From positions 44,906,727 to 44,970,726 of the forward strand of contig OZ022259.1 of NCBI GenBank assembly GCA_963978905.1: DNA of 64,000 nucleotides, given 5' to 3'. The position numbers and the translations under genes are program-made. Origin of the DNA: Trichostrongylus colubriformis (taxonomy: Eukaryota > Nematoda > Chromadorea > Rhabditida > Trichostrongylidae). This document shows positions 1-10,535 of this stretch, piece by piece; within the stretch, counting starts at the first letter, position 1, and each line of letters begins with the position of its first letter. Below the pieces are notes generated by a model. That model worked only from the letters and a program-made list of their open reading frames with translations, was not told where the DNA came from and ran no database searches.

Positions 1-2119
1 GAAGAGGACTTCTGACCAAGAATTTTCAATGGGTTTATGACATTACACCATGAAAACAAAATTTCAAGTGTTTGCGGAGCACGAGGGCACATTTTGGCGC
101 TATGGTCTGCAATGCCTCGTTGGAACACTATCATACAAAAGTCACCCTTCACAATTCCTCGTTCACCTCTTAAGGAGAGGCGAAGAGCTGAGGCGTTACT
201 GCCCCTTGATGCTAAGATCTCCAACTCTTGAAAAGGCAAGAAATGGTTTTAATGTCGTTTCTTCAAGGTTGGTTCACCTAGGATACCACAGCCTGCGCTC
301 TAGCCGTTAGAAACAAAGAACACGGGAGTGTCCCTCCCCCAACTCTTTTACCACAAAACTGATTTATCGTTAAACCATGGCTCATCCATTTCACTGAATA
401 CCACTTTTTCAGGACCGGTGCCTATCTTTATACTTAGATCTACCAATTGCGAGCGGTTGCGACGCGTTGGATTCCGAGTAGTAGCTTCGTGGTGTAATTG
501 TAATTGAGTAATCAATTATTCATTTATTTACTATTATTGTACCACTAGCAGCACAATTCTTCAGCCTATCCCAAACGGCCTTCAATACGCTTGGAAACGA
601 ATAAGCGGGAACAAGTTCACAGTAAGATACACAGGGGATCAATCACAACAAGCACATAGGAACTGACAAAACAAATTGGAGATTAACTTCTTCTGTAGCT
701 CCTGAGAATTTTGCCCCCTCCCCCCCCCCCCCCGACCACAGCTGTTCACATTTTCTACAGTAGCGAGCGCTTGGATTATTCTCGCTCTCCATTATGTGTG
801 CTAATGCCTTAACGGAAGCGTCATTCCTATCGATTAATGGCCTTTATCAGGTGCTCGTGCATGATTTATCAGTAGGTATTCGAGAGCACCACACGGCCGG
901 CTGCCACTGTGCCGATAAACGCTTCGACCACCACTTCTAGGCGCTACGGACGCCGGAGTGCTTATCAGTTAGAGGCGCCATCATGGGGGCCTAAAGGCGA
1001 CGAGGAGTCGTCGTCAGCAGCACTAATTCTCTCTGAAGGTGTCACAAAACGCGTGTCCACTTCACAGATAAGTTATATGACGACGTTGTAAATCAACGCT
1101 ATTCAGGTATTTATGACTGAAGTTTACGTAAAATCGTGAACGGAAGTGCTTTTATATGGTCTGTACTGTCTATGCCCTCACATTGAGATAAATAAAGGGC
1201 AAAGGCACTTCATAGATTTCTTGTGGCTCAAACAGTCGTATCACTTACACGTGTTCAGCCGAAATCAATAGTGGTTTCCTACTTCCAGGTTACCTGGTAG
1301 GTTTACAGTAACCCATGGTTTGTACTGATTTAAGGAGTGCATACATGGTTGGTCTCTAAATTTGAAGCCCAGCCCTAGCTCCAGTGGCGTCTCTACTTCT
1401 CCGGGTTTTCTTTCCATACTCATCGGCTTTCTTGTCCCTAACTTTAGCCAGGCTCGATGTGAGGCTTCAGACGTTTCAAAAGCACAAATTAGGGTCTCTT
1501 AAAGGCACTAAGGATCGCAGATTTTTCTTTGGGCAGTACCAGGGTGAGATAGGAGGATTAGACAATAACCAAGAGCATTGCTAATAAGTCCTAAAATCAT
1601 GGGCTAAAGCTAAAAAGACAGAAAAGAAAAGGCAGCGCCTAGTCTTTCCACGAGAACACGCCATGCTTTACAATTTTTCAACCATTATTCTTAATTTATG
1701 CAGTATGTGTAGTACCTTTTTTTCGACGAATTATCAAACAATTACCAAAATTGGACTACCAAACGAACGTCCAAATTCTCATATAAGGTTGGCGGTGTTA
1801 CAACTGGGCAGTCTTGAAGGTCTGGGACAAGCCAATATGCCCACACGTAAGCTATAGAACTACTGAAAACCTATTTTTCCGATGAAAAAAATTCAGAAGC
1901 TGTCTGCTTTTCTGGAACCATAGCGAGGAGCCCTCCACAAGATAAATGTTCAAAAAATCTGAAAGCCTGTACGTATTTCACTATGGGAGAAGCACTGTAT
2001 GTAACATAAAAGAAACAAATTTGATTTCACCAACAGGCCAAAAAGTTAACGATTTCAGCAGATTTCAGGATCAATAAATCAATAACACAAAGGCGAATAA
2101 GAAAAGGCTAAGGACTGAC
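1..2119. other. No gene seen; probable long intron of the 2.1-2.7 kb gene
   Basis: If the two exons at 2120-2204 and 2401-2721 belong to a homeobox gene, this stretch is its next intron on the minus strand. I looked on the minus strand for the conserved homeodomain core (WFQNRR) and did not find it, so that exon probably lies before base 1. A run of C at about 719-733 is the only simple repeat noticed. The open frames here are short and unrecognisable. Confidence 0.4.
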
Positions 2120-2721
2120 TGTTCGTTCCGGGTCCAGTTCGATAAGGAGGGTTTGTCATTGACGGTTTGGCAGGTTTCATCGATGGCATTTTCCATTGAA
2201 TTGACTGAAAATCAACACAGAACGATGACCAGATCTAAGTATTTTACTTAAACCTATTGCATTGCACATACGTGACCGCGACATCAATTGAAAAGGGCAA
2301 TAAACCCAAGTAAACAACGTTTATCATTGAACAAATATTTGGAAATGCGGTCAGAAATGGTCAGAAACAGCCACTGAGGTGAAGGATTTCGGTTACTGAC
2401 CTGGTTATAGTCATTTGGATAGCCGGACCCAAGAATTGTATTCGGGTAAAAAGCGTTTACTTTGTATTCCATCGGTCCTGCCATTGACGTTGACGGGAAC
2501 GGATCCGATGGATAGCTCTGAATCGATCGATTTTTGACGAAATTTTCGAAGAAAAAAGCTCGACCAACCTCTGATTGTACAAAAGGAAACATCGGATATA
2601 CATGGTCCGAGCCCCATCGTGGCTGTTCCGGATAAGTGTCCACGGAGGTCGGTGGTGCAGGCCAACGGGGCGGATAAAAGCTTTGCGCAGGAAGTGCGTC
2701 AAATGTGGTCTGATGTAGCAT
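2120..2721 (-). CDS. Partial gene, possible homeobox-type transcription factor (5' exons)
   Basis: Two exons are proposed: 2721-2401 (107 codons, ending in a full codon before GTCAGT) and 2204-2120 (85 nt, after GATTTTCAG, ending one base into a codon before GTCAGT). The 196-nt intron between them keeps frame. The first exon is rich in P, Y, S and F, as in activation regions. The second carries a tryptophan-centred motif (IQWKMP) followed by a proline-rich linker ending GPGTN, which resembles the hexapeptide and linker ahead of a Hox homeodomain; a split codon A|GN would follow. The start ATG lies 22 nt after a TTTTCAG acceptor at 2744-2750, which fits spliced-leader trans-splicing. No homeodomain is visible, so the function is an inference. 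It could instead be another low-complexity nuclear protein. Confidence 0.38.
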
Positions 2722-2743
2722 GCTTTGCTTATCGCCACCAGCA

Positions 2744-2750
2744 CTGAAAA
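2744..2750 (-). promoter_or_regulatory. Candidate trans-splice acceptor
   Basis: On the minus strand CGTTTTCAG precedes a 22-nt leader and the ATG at 2721. An acceptor directly ahead of a start codon without a recognisable upstream coding exon is typical of nematode spliced-leader addition. An ordinary acceptor after an unseen upstream exon is the alternative. Confidence 0.35.
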
Positions 2751-5600
2751 CGAGACACACTGTCAGTCCTGAGACGTTTCCGCACGGACAGAAGGCCACG
2801 GCCGTGAAGCCACGCCCATCCACCCCGGCAACCGTCCAGCGCCGCCGCGGTTACGGTAACTGAGGGGCGTGGCTTCGTGGGTCAGCCGTGACACTTTTAT
2901 GAAATTTTATGAGGGTTTGTGGATTCGAACACTGCTGTAGGCTGTTGTAAATAGATGTTATAAGTCATGATCAGCAATTTGGTGACGCCCTTTAAAAAAC
3001 TTTCGCCACTTCATGAACTTACGTGAAATCGACGGCAGCGGCTGCTGCCACGGCGTTATGAGAACACCAGAATGGCATCATACCCGGAGACCAGATGTTA
3101 TTGTCGCTCGACTTCACCATCGATATTATCTGAAAGAGCATTTCATTGGGAAGTCGGGAAGTGTCTTTCTACTTTGGTAACGTGAATTTCAGCTTCGTCT
3201 GTTTACAAGACCATAATATGGTTGTTAAGTAGCACTCTCGTATCGAGCAGTGAAAAGCCATGAAAGTGAAAAATCCAATTTCTTGATTATTCAGCTCTTG
3301 TTGTTTATTGTTTGCCGAAAGTAAAAATCTAAGGCTTTGGCTCGTCTGGTCAGTGGACCAAGTTGACGAATGGAGCTACAACGAGTTTTTGTAAAAGTGT
3401 AGCTATATTTTATCAAATACGAAAATTTGGATTTCGTTATTATTGATATAGAGATTTTCGTGCAGCGAAGCCCGGCTCTCTCTTGAATGAAAAGCAAGGA
3501 TAAAACGCTATTTCAATGCCTACCCGGGCCTCACAACTTCCATCCCTTCAAGACCAATGAATGGACGCCAGATTCGTCTTGGAAGAGCAAAACCCTTCTA
3601 TATCGGCCGGCCCTCGACCACTTTCAAGTGCTGTTGTAATTTTAAATGGAAGTAGAGTGCAAGGCTCATCTCAACACGCCAGCGCCCAGTTCTTGCAAAT
3701 TTGATAGTCAGTAGTACAGAATTTAAAAGGAACAGTTGATTGCACCAAATGTTCTAGACAGATTTAGTCTCTGGAGCAAGCAGTAAATAATATTTGAGGT
3801 CTCAGTAGGTATACCTGTAACTTGAAAAGCTAAGATATTCAGAAACCAAAATGAAAACAGCAAAATTTTATCGAAATGTTCAGTATGTTACGTCCTTCAT
3901 GAAAATTAGAGTTAGAGAGGATGGGTAGGAGTTAAAGGCCTAAGTCATTAATAAGTCGTCAGTGGCAACTTACGAAAACCATGAGAAAACAGTTATCAGG
4001 TAATCCAAAGACGAATCAGCTGCATTAACCTTCCATAAGAAGTCAGTTACTATGAAATCCAAAGATGAATCAGCCGCATTAACTTCTTCCAGTAAGCTAG
4101 TCACCAGAATAAAATGTTGCCGAGCCCCTTGAAAAAGTGCTTCAAACCATATGAAACTTAGTATAAAAGAAAATTCATCGCTTATAATATGGACAGGGCT
4201 CTAGAGCCTCGTCTTGCTGATGGACCAGAATTGCTGGCATCCAAGATTTAGTGAACGGGTATCTTAAATCCCTCCCCAAAGACGTCCTCGACTCCAATCC
4301 CTATAAGAAACTTCCGAAACTCGCATAGAACTTGGACGACAGCAAATTACCGTCGACATACGCTGTTGCGGCTCAATTTCGTGTGTTTTAACGGCCGCCA
4401 TAAATGACCGATCGTAACTGGTTCACGGCAGAGTGTGGCAATTAAGTTCATGCGTTACGGTAGCGGATTAGTTACGTGATTGGAGAGCACTTAATGATGC
4501 CGAAGTTTCAAGGAAGGCCATGACCCGGCCAACAACGGTTCTTCGTCGCATAAATTGCACACCTAGACAAATATCTCCAGCCGAGATCGTCGCATATATT
4601 AACATGCGTATGCTAATCAGAGCTGACAAAAGAAAGTGGCAAGCAGGAGCGGTGAACACGTGCCGACGGCGGATTAACGACGGTAAGGGGATCTGTATCG
4701 GTCTCTGTCGGTCGCCTGTGGTTCGCGCATGCTTCGCTGCATAGATGAGAGCGCTGTGCTATGCGATTTCCTTACCAGCTAACAAGGCTTCTCAGAGAAG
4801 AGAATCTTTAAGAGTGGAGACGGTTCGAGATTCACCACTGATGGAAACTTTTATTTCTATAAATTCAAAGTATTCCATCTAGAAAATGTTCAAGAATCAG
4901 GGTTCGAGAATAAAGGCCTGTCTCATTTACAAAAAGACCTCCTAGGGGTAGACCTGAAGGGGCTTCATTAACTGGGAATACTGTACTTCAGCCTGTGATA
5001 CGTTATTTGTAGGCACATGGCGAGTACTTTCATGTCTTATTGCCGAAAGAAGAATTCATTGGAAGATCAGATGGATGGCGAGAAGCCGTTTCCTTTTACA
5101 ATGCTAGCTATTTCGCCTTTGGTACGATCTGGTGTTGCAGAATACCCATCAAGACACACGGATAACTTCACAAAGCGAAGTCTTCTAATGTTCCAAAAGC
5201 GAACTTTGTGACTAAGATTGTCATAAACTGTATTTCGGTTTCTCTGAGCTCAAGGACTACTGCTTCAGTCAAGCCTAACAATATTCGTTAGAAAAAGGGA
5301 ATTTCTGGATATTTTAAATATGTGTTGTTTATTTTTATCGTGTTCACAATTCCGTAGCTTACGCTAATGCATGGCGAGCAAAATTGACAAACTAAAATTT
5401 GCTCCACTATCGTTCTCAACTGCTACTTTAACAAAAGAGTTGACATTTTATCATTTTTCGGTTTGTACGGTTTTGAGGCTCAAGATTTTTCGCGCAAATG
5501 AATTACTTTTGAACATGCTCCTAAGGACTGTATGGCTAAGCTAGTATCCAAGTATCGGCTTCATATACGGAGGCTTAATCCATTATCTGTCAAGAACCAG
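2744..5600. other. Intergenic stretch, no gene seen
   Basis: Apart from a GC-rich patch at about 2790-2880 just upstream of the putative start at 2721, possibly promoter-proximal, I see no splice-consistent coding exons or recognisable RNA genes. The open frames at 3291-3497 and 4468-4744 show no family resemblance. Confidence 0.4.
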
Positions 5601-5601
5601 C

Positions 5602-5739
5602 TTAGGGCCGTCAGACTTCGCGATTTTGAGATGTCGCGGCGTCGCGAAGTTGCGGCGCTGGAAGATCTCAAAGTCGCGGCATCGCACGCGAGTGTGAGGT
5701 CACAAAATCGCAATATTGCGAAGTCTGACGGCAGCCTCA
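5602..5739. mobile_element. Short palindromic element, family P (CCGTCAGACTT ends)
   Basis: The stretch starts with GCCGTCAGACTTCGCGATTT and ends with its near complement (GCGAAGTCTGACGGC). The interior is made of short blocks built on TCGCGAAAT and GTCGCGGC. Related copies lie at 24975-25122, 31689-32000 and 57188-57330. It has no coding capacity; the 92-codon frame across it is a by-product. It is best read as a non-autonomous inverted-repeat (MITE-like) element. Confidence 0.7.
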
Positions 5740-6759
5740 AAGATATGTTCATTCACGCAAGCATTGAGGCAGAAAAAGAATGCAGTGAAGAGTCCAGTAA
5801 GGAGGCTTAGAAGATGTCTGCAAAAACTACATATAAGGTGACTTGATAGAAAGACACTCAAAGTTAAGGAATCCTGCAACTAATGAGCAATGACGAAATG
5901 CGAAACAGTACTAGGCTCAGTATGCAAATAAAGCATATAAACAAGACATTCAGAAATTAATCACGTGACTGAGCATAAGATTCGGAATGGTGTCTATTTG
6001 AAAAATCTGGTCCTACAAGAACAATTAAGAAATTATTGGAGTGTATTGATCATTTCTTGAGCAAAGATGCTGTTTTCCATCTCATTAACACAGAATAATG
6101 GTGATCAAAAAACCAAAAAAAGCTCCTGCGTTGAATAGGGCGGACAGTTTACAACTAGAAGTATTCTGTAGCAGAATCGCCAAATCATAAAAAGTTTAAT
6201 TTTTCACTCTTAGTTTATTATACTCTCATGAAAATCCTACGTATCCAATTGAGTAGCAAAATTTACCTGAAAATTTGTGATAAGAGAAGGTAAACCGATG
6301 CTCAGGAAACTATACACTGCCTGAGAGTTAACTCTTACAGAAACCCTCAACTCCGCCCACTTGCCTATGGGAACCAGACGTGGCCCTAGTCTGGCACGCG
6401 ATCTTGTCATGACTAGCTCGACCTCCATTCAAGGTCCGTAGGGCACTGCCTCAGCTGGAACCTAAGGGCAATTGGGTCCAACGTCTGCACTCGGTCAGGT
6501 TAAGGTAAATAGGCATTATATGGGGAGGGGAGTAATGCACCAAAATCGATGAAGAAAGTCAGGTAGAAGGCCTTATTCTACCGTACACCACTGTGTCGTC
6601 GTTGTGCCGGCGAGCACAACGTGACGGTTATCAGCATTGCTTGTAAAGCGGTATTTCTGAAAGGATCATACAAATACGATAGGCGCATCATCGTCATAAA
6701 TGATATATAGTCCTAGAGGTCATTCGATGTTTTCAGTTTTGTATTAGGATAATTATATA
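5740..6759. other. Intergenic stretch, nothing recognised
   Basis: No splice-consistent exon, RNA gene or repeat shared with the rest of the window was noticed here. Confidence 0.35.
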
Positions 6760-7608
6760 TTAGGTTGGAACATAATTTCTGTCACACAATGACAAAAAAT
6801 TTCAAATTTATTTTTCTTTATTTGTGTCTAACTTCAATCAACAAAATATGCACCATTATGATCACCAATATATTGCCAACGAATAGGGAGATTATAGATG
6901 CCTTGCTTATAGAAGTCTGGAGATTTCTGGTCGAAGAAAGTCTGGAGGCCGATTTTGAGATCATCGTCATCTTTGAACTGCCGTCCATTGAGGAAGTGGC
7001 TCAGAGATCGGAATAGGTGGTAGTCAGTTGGGGCCATGTCCGGAGATTACGGTGGACGGGGGAGCTTCGTTTAACCAAGGTCCTGGATCCTTTGACACGC
7101 CAACTTCGCCACATGTGGGTGAGCGTTATCGTGGAGGAAGAGGTCACGGTCCATACTTCCGGTAAGTTTTGCCGCTCCGGTGTCCAATTGCCTGCAGTAG
7201 AGATCGGCAGTGGCTGTCGTGTTGGATGGTAACAGTTTCCTATTTCTTTGAAAATTTTCAAGAAAAAAGTTTTTTTCTATGAAATTTTTGAAATTTTTTC
7301 TGTTCCAATTTGAGCCGATCGAGCCATCGGGCTGCCGCCATATGAGAGACAGTACCTGAGTCCATCGACTGGTTAATTTTGTTAGTGGCCTCGCATGCTG
7401 AGGAACCGAGGCGGTGTTCGTGAATTTCGCACCTTTCGCGAAATTGCCGTAAATTCACTGCTAGTTGAAGCCGTAGAGAATATGAATGTGCTATCCAGAA
7501 GCCCTTTTCAGACGCTTCATATACCCCCCACTACCAAATGCTCCCAAAGCTTCCACAGTTTTCCCCAAAGAAAACAAAAATTGTGACAGAAATTATGTTC
7601 CAACCTAA
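6760..7608 (-). mobile_element. Degenerate mariner transposon (copy 1)
   Basis: The terminal inverted repeats read TTAGGTTGGAACATAATTTC at 6760 and the complement at 7608, with TA on both sides as expected for mariner target duplication. The minus strand holds broken transposase pieces in different frames. 7458-7258 resembles the helix-turn-helix part, and 7037-6834 is the C-terminal part with APTDYHLFRSL, the neighbourhood of the third catalytic aspartate, followed by FYKQGI and RWQ. Frameshifts and stops separate the pieces. At 849 bp it is far below the length of an intact element of about 1.3 kb, so it is inactive. Confidence 0.85.
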
Positions 7609-8149
7609 TAGTAGCGGGAAACATGTGTAACCTCCTTTTGGAGTAAGGCTCTGGAAAACACACTGTAATCTTATGAGATTCATATGTGTATGTCATATAA
7701 ATTTTTATAATGATCTTCATTTATGGAACTGTGAAAACTAATTCGTGAAAATTACGATGGTGCAATTTCAAAAATAAAATGCAAGAATCAAGACGCAGTT
7801 CCAATGGAATTGGGAAAAGGCTTGCCGTGGGGAAAGCTAGTCATCACAAAGCTCAGTTGAAGTGGTAGAAAGTCCCATTTCAAATATTAAGAAGAAAGAT
7901 CTCCGCTTTAAAATTGCTGAAATCCCCTTGAACATGTCAAATTCGATGAAACTATTTTCAACCATAAATTCATACTGGTTCTACTGTTACAAACATTCCC
8001 CAATGAACCACAGACGTTTGAAAGTAAAGCTATGCAGGGACACATTTATTTGAAAGTAAAGCTATGCAGGGACACATTTATTTGAGGCCAGTTGTCAGTT
8101 AGGGATAAAGAATAAAGTTTTAGCATCAATTGAACCTTTTCATGGAATG
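7609..8149. repeat. Intergenic stretch with a 32-bp exact tandem duplication (8017-8080)
   Basis: A 32-bp unit beginning TTTGAAAGTAAAGCTATGCA occurs twice head-to-tail at 8017-8048 and 8049-8080 without a mismatch. The rest of the stretch shows nothing I recognise. The exact identity suggests a recent duplication. Confidence 0.75.
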
Positions 8150-8395
8150 TTCAGCCCATTCTAGTCCCATTCACAAACGTGGTGGCAGGTGAATGCGATT
8201 TGGCCAATACAATAGATTGCGAGGGTCACTCGATATACAGCCACTGATTTCATCCTTCCAGACGAGTCTGGTACCTATGCACCTACCCTGGAGGGAAGGA
8301 AGAGTTGGTTGGCCTGGGCTGGCCTTGATGCGAGATTTGATCCCTCACCTCGGGAGTGGGGTGTCCGCATCTAGCCATTACACCACTTCCACCCT
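8150..8395 (-). mobile_element. tRNA-derived SINE, copy 1
   Basis: Read on the minus strand, the 5' part looks like a tRNA promoter: GTGGTGTAATGGCTAGATG resembles an A box and GGGATCAAATCTCGC a B box. A tRNA-unrelated tail continues through GGCCAAATCGCATTCACCTG to about 8150. The same head-plus-tail arrangement recurs at 33765-34010, 59227-59462 and, headless, at 41945-42030. The copies differ at many positions, so this is an old family. It does not fold as a functional tRNA. Confidence 0.75.
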
Positions 8396-9640
8396 ATTTG
8401 CTAGATCTATTTGGAAGAAAACCTTTGCATACAGTGGACGACTATGTGGATGCTGATTATTTTCCGATCATGATTCATTCACTTCGACCATATTGATTGG
8501 TGACTAATGTGCGTGGCGCTTTCACCGCAGGTGTTCAGAAAAAGAAGACAGCTTTTCTCCAATGATATAGACCTGGCCTCTATAGTGTATATCTCATGAA
8601 AAATGCACACAAAAGTCAAAAGAGGACGAGTTGTTCTTCATGTTCGATGAGTTCATGCTTGTGCTCGAGGAAGACGATTTGTCGACGACCTTGTCCTCGT
8701 CGTTGACGCAATCCACGACGAATTAGGATCTGCTCGAAATAATCGAAGCGAAAGGTGGCCGTGCGGCCACATCAAATACCATAATCAATCATTAGCCGTG
8801 AGTTTTATTACCCAGGCGAGATGGTTGGGATCAGAGGGCTGATCGGTGATCTTGGATTCTGATCAGATGAAAAAAGAAGGAAATCAGGTATAACGAAGTT
8901 CTTTAAGTATTTTTCAGAAGCTTTAGGGCTCATTGGAATTAATAGCCTTCAATCTAATGGCCCTCAGCTGCTTTTAACCATACTCACTCGATCTCTAGGC
9001 TTATTGTTAGGTCTAGGCTAGCCATTTGTCATTACTCAGTCTCCAATTTCTCCAGAACTTAGCTGTTTCGGAGAAATTACAATTGGCTACCCGTTGAATT
9101 TTTAAGTAATTTGTCCTTCCAGTATCTAAACACTTAGGAGTTTTCATGTTTTTCATAGAAATAAAATACCGATTAAAAGTCGCTTCATCTTTATGAAAAA
9201 TCAACTGGAATGATAGCAGTGTGTAAAGGCGGTAAGTCGAAGAAATGTGTGATAGCTTCTGTGCAGGGTCGATGACGTCATTGACCGAGTTAGGCTACGT
9301 AACCTTCTTAGGTACCGCTATCAGTTACGGTTTGAGACAAGATTAATGCTTGAGTCTATTGGACAATAAACAGAGCAGTTGGCAATAGCTTTACTGATAT
9401 GATTGACTCTCTAGGGAACAGCCATGGTCCATTGAACCAAGTGGGACCACGCATTCTCCTACTCTTGGATTCATTAACATTTGAATCGGTTAGCGTAAAT
9501 CCAGCGGTCCGTGTAAACCTTTGCCGTCGATAGGATTTTTTTAAATGTGATAATGTGACACCGGAATGTAGCGCTGATGTCGAGATTTCCATGCTAAATG
9601 TATGCTATTTCTGGAACATCCTCCAGAAGACTGAAATCCT
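8396..9640. other. Intergenic stretch, nothing recognised
   Basis: No coding exon or recognised repeat was noticed. Open frames on both strands are short and unlike known families. Confidence 0.35.
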
Positions 9641-9945
9641 CCAACCAAGGCACTCTCAGGTGCCGAGGAAAATAGCTGCCTCAGTACGACCACCCCCCCA
9701 CCTCCCTCCACTCTGCGGAGACCAAATACGATTCGCCCACCCTATTCATTGATCTTTTCGATACTAATAAGCGTTGCCGGATTTATTTTACAATGTGTTT
9801 CAGTGCGATGTATTCTTGCTCAAGGTAAAAAAAAATCCTGTCATCTGCGTAGTCAGAATTTAGCTCCCTGCAGGTATGACCCCTCTCTTCAACGATCATA
9901 GGACCCCAAGTTGAGAAATCCTCGACTCTTGGTGTACCTTGCCTA
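9641..9945. repeat. Dispersed repeat family Q, copy 1
   Basis: This starts with GGTGCCGAGGAAAATAGCTG, runs through a C-rich block and a segment with AAATACGA, and ends with a block containing TTGAGAAATCCTCGACT. The same order of blocks is found at 12416-12725 and 61020-61350. No coding capacity or clear terminal repeats are seen, so its class is unknown. Confidence 0.6.
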
Positions 9946-10523
9946 TAACACGTGACAGAGAGGTGGCCAGAGGTTTGAGACACTCCTCACACCGACAGGG
10001 ACCATCTAAATCGAAGACTATTGCTCAAATGAATGTACCCAGAGGGGTGCCGCAGGGAACAGTCCACTTGGTTTAGTAGATCACGATCCCGCGTAAGATT
10101 ACTAGTTTGGTGCCAAAGTTATTGCGAAGCAGAAAAATTCTTCTTCGAAATAACCTAGGAAGTCTGATCGCCCATTTGTATCCTTTGAGTGCATCATTTT
10201 ACATATAAACAAGTGTCGGCGTTTTTGTGTAAACAGTACTTGTACACAGTTGGATATTAGCCATATCTTTTTACAGTTTAACTTGCACGGATAGTTTCTT
10301 GCAAAAGGAATATAAGCGTACCAGTTACACGGAACGGAAAGGTATCCCATGGTTATCAATAAATATTGATCTATTGAGGGACTGGGAGACAGAATGTTTG
10401 TCCCTGTATTTCACAGAATTACTAGCTGGACGACGGAACAGCATGAAGTGCAGGTCCATTGTAGGGACTACTGCTCCCTTACAAACATTCTGTGTTTATG
10501 TTAGTTGACAAGAGTTCTAGATT

Positions 10524-10529
10524 TTTATT
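10524..10529 (-). terminator. Polyadenylation signal of the Arl6 gene
   Basis: AATAAA on the minus strand begins 9 nt past the stop codon at 10536-10538. This spacing is short but consistent with compact nematode 3' untranslated regions. Confidence 0.6.
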
Positions 10530-10535
10530 AGCAGC

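Noticed and set aside
1900..1930. Possible homeodomain WFQ motif on the minus strand
   Set aside because: One frame reads WFQ by chance, but the flanking residues do not continue as NRR and no recognition helix precedes it.
2284..2823. Single 179-codon minus frame as one gene
   Set aside because: A consensus acceptor at 2744 and a donor at 2400 lie inside it, and only the part between shows coding character; it was replaced by a spliced model.
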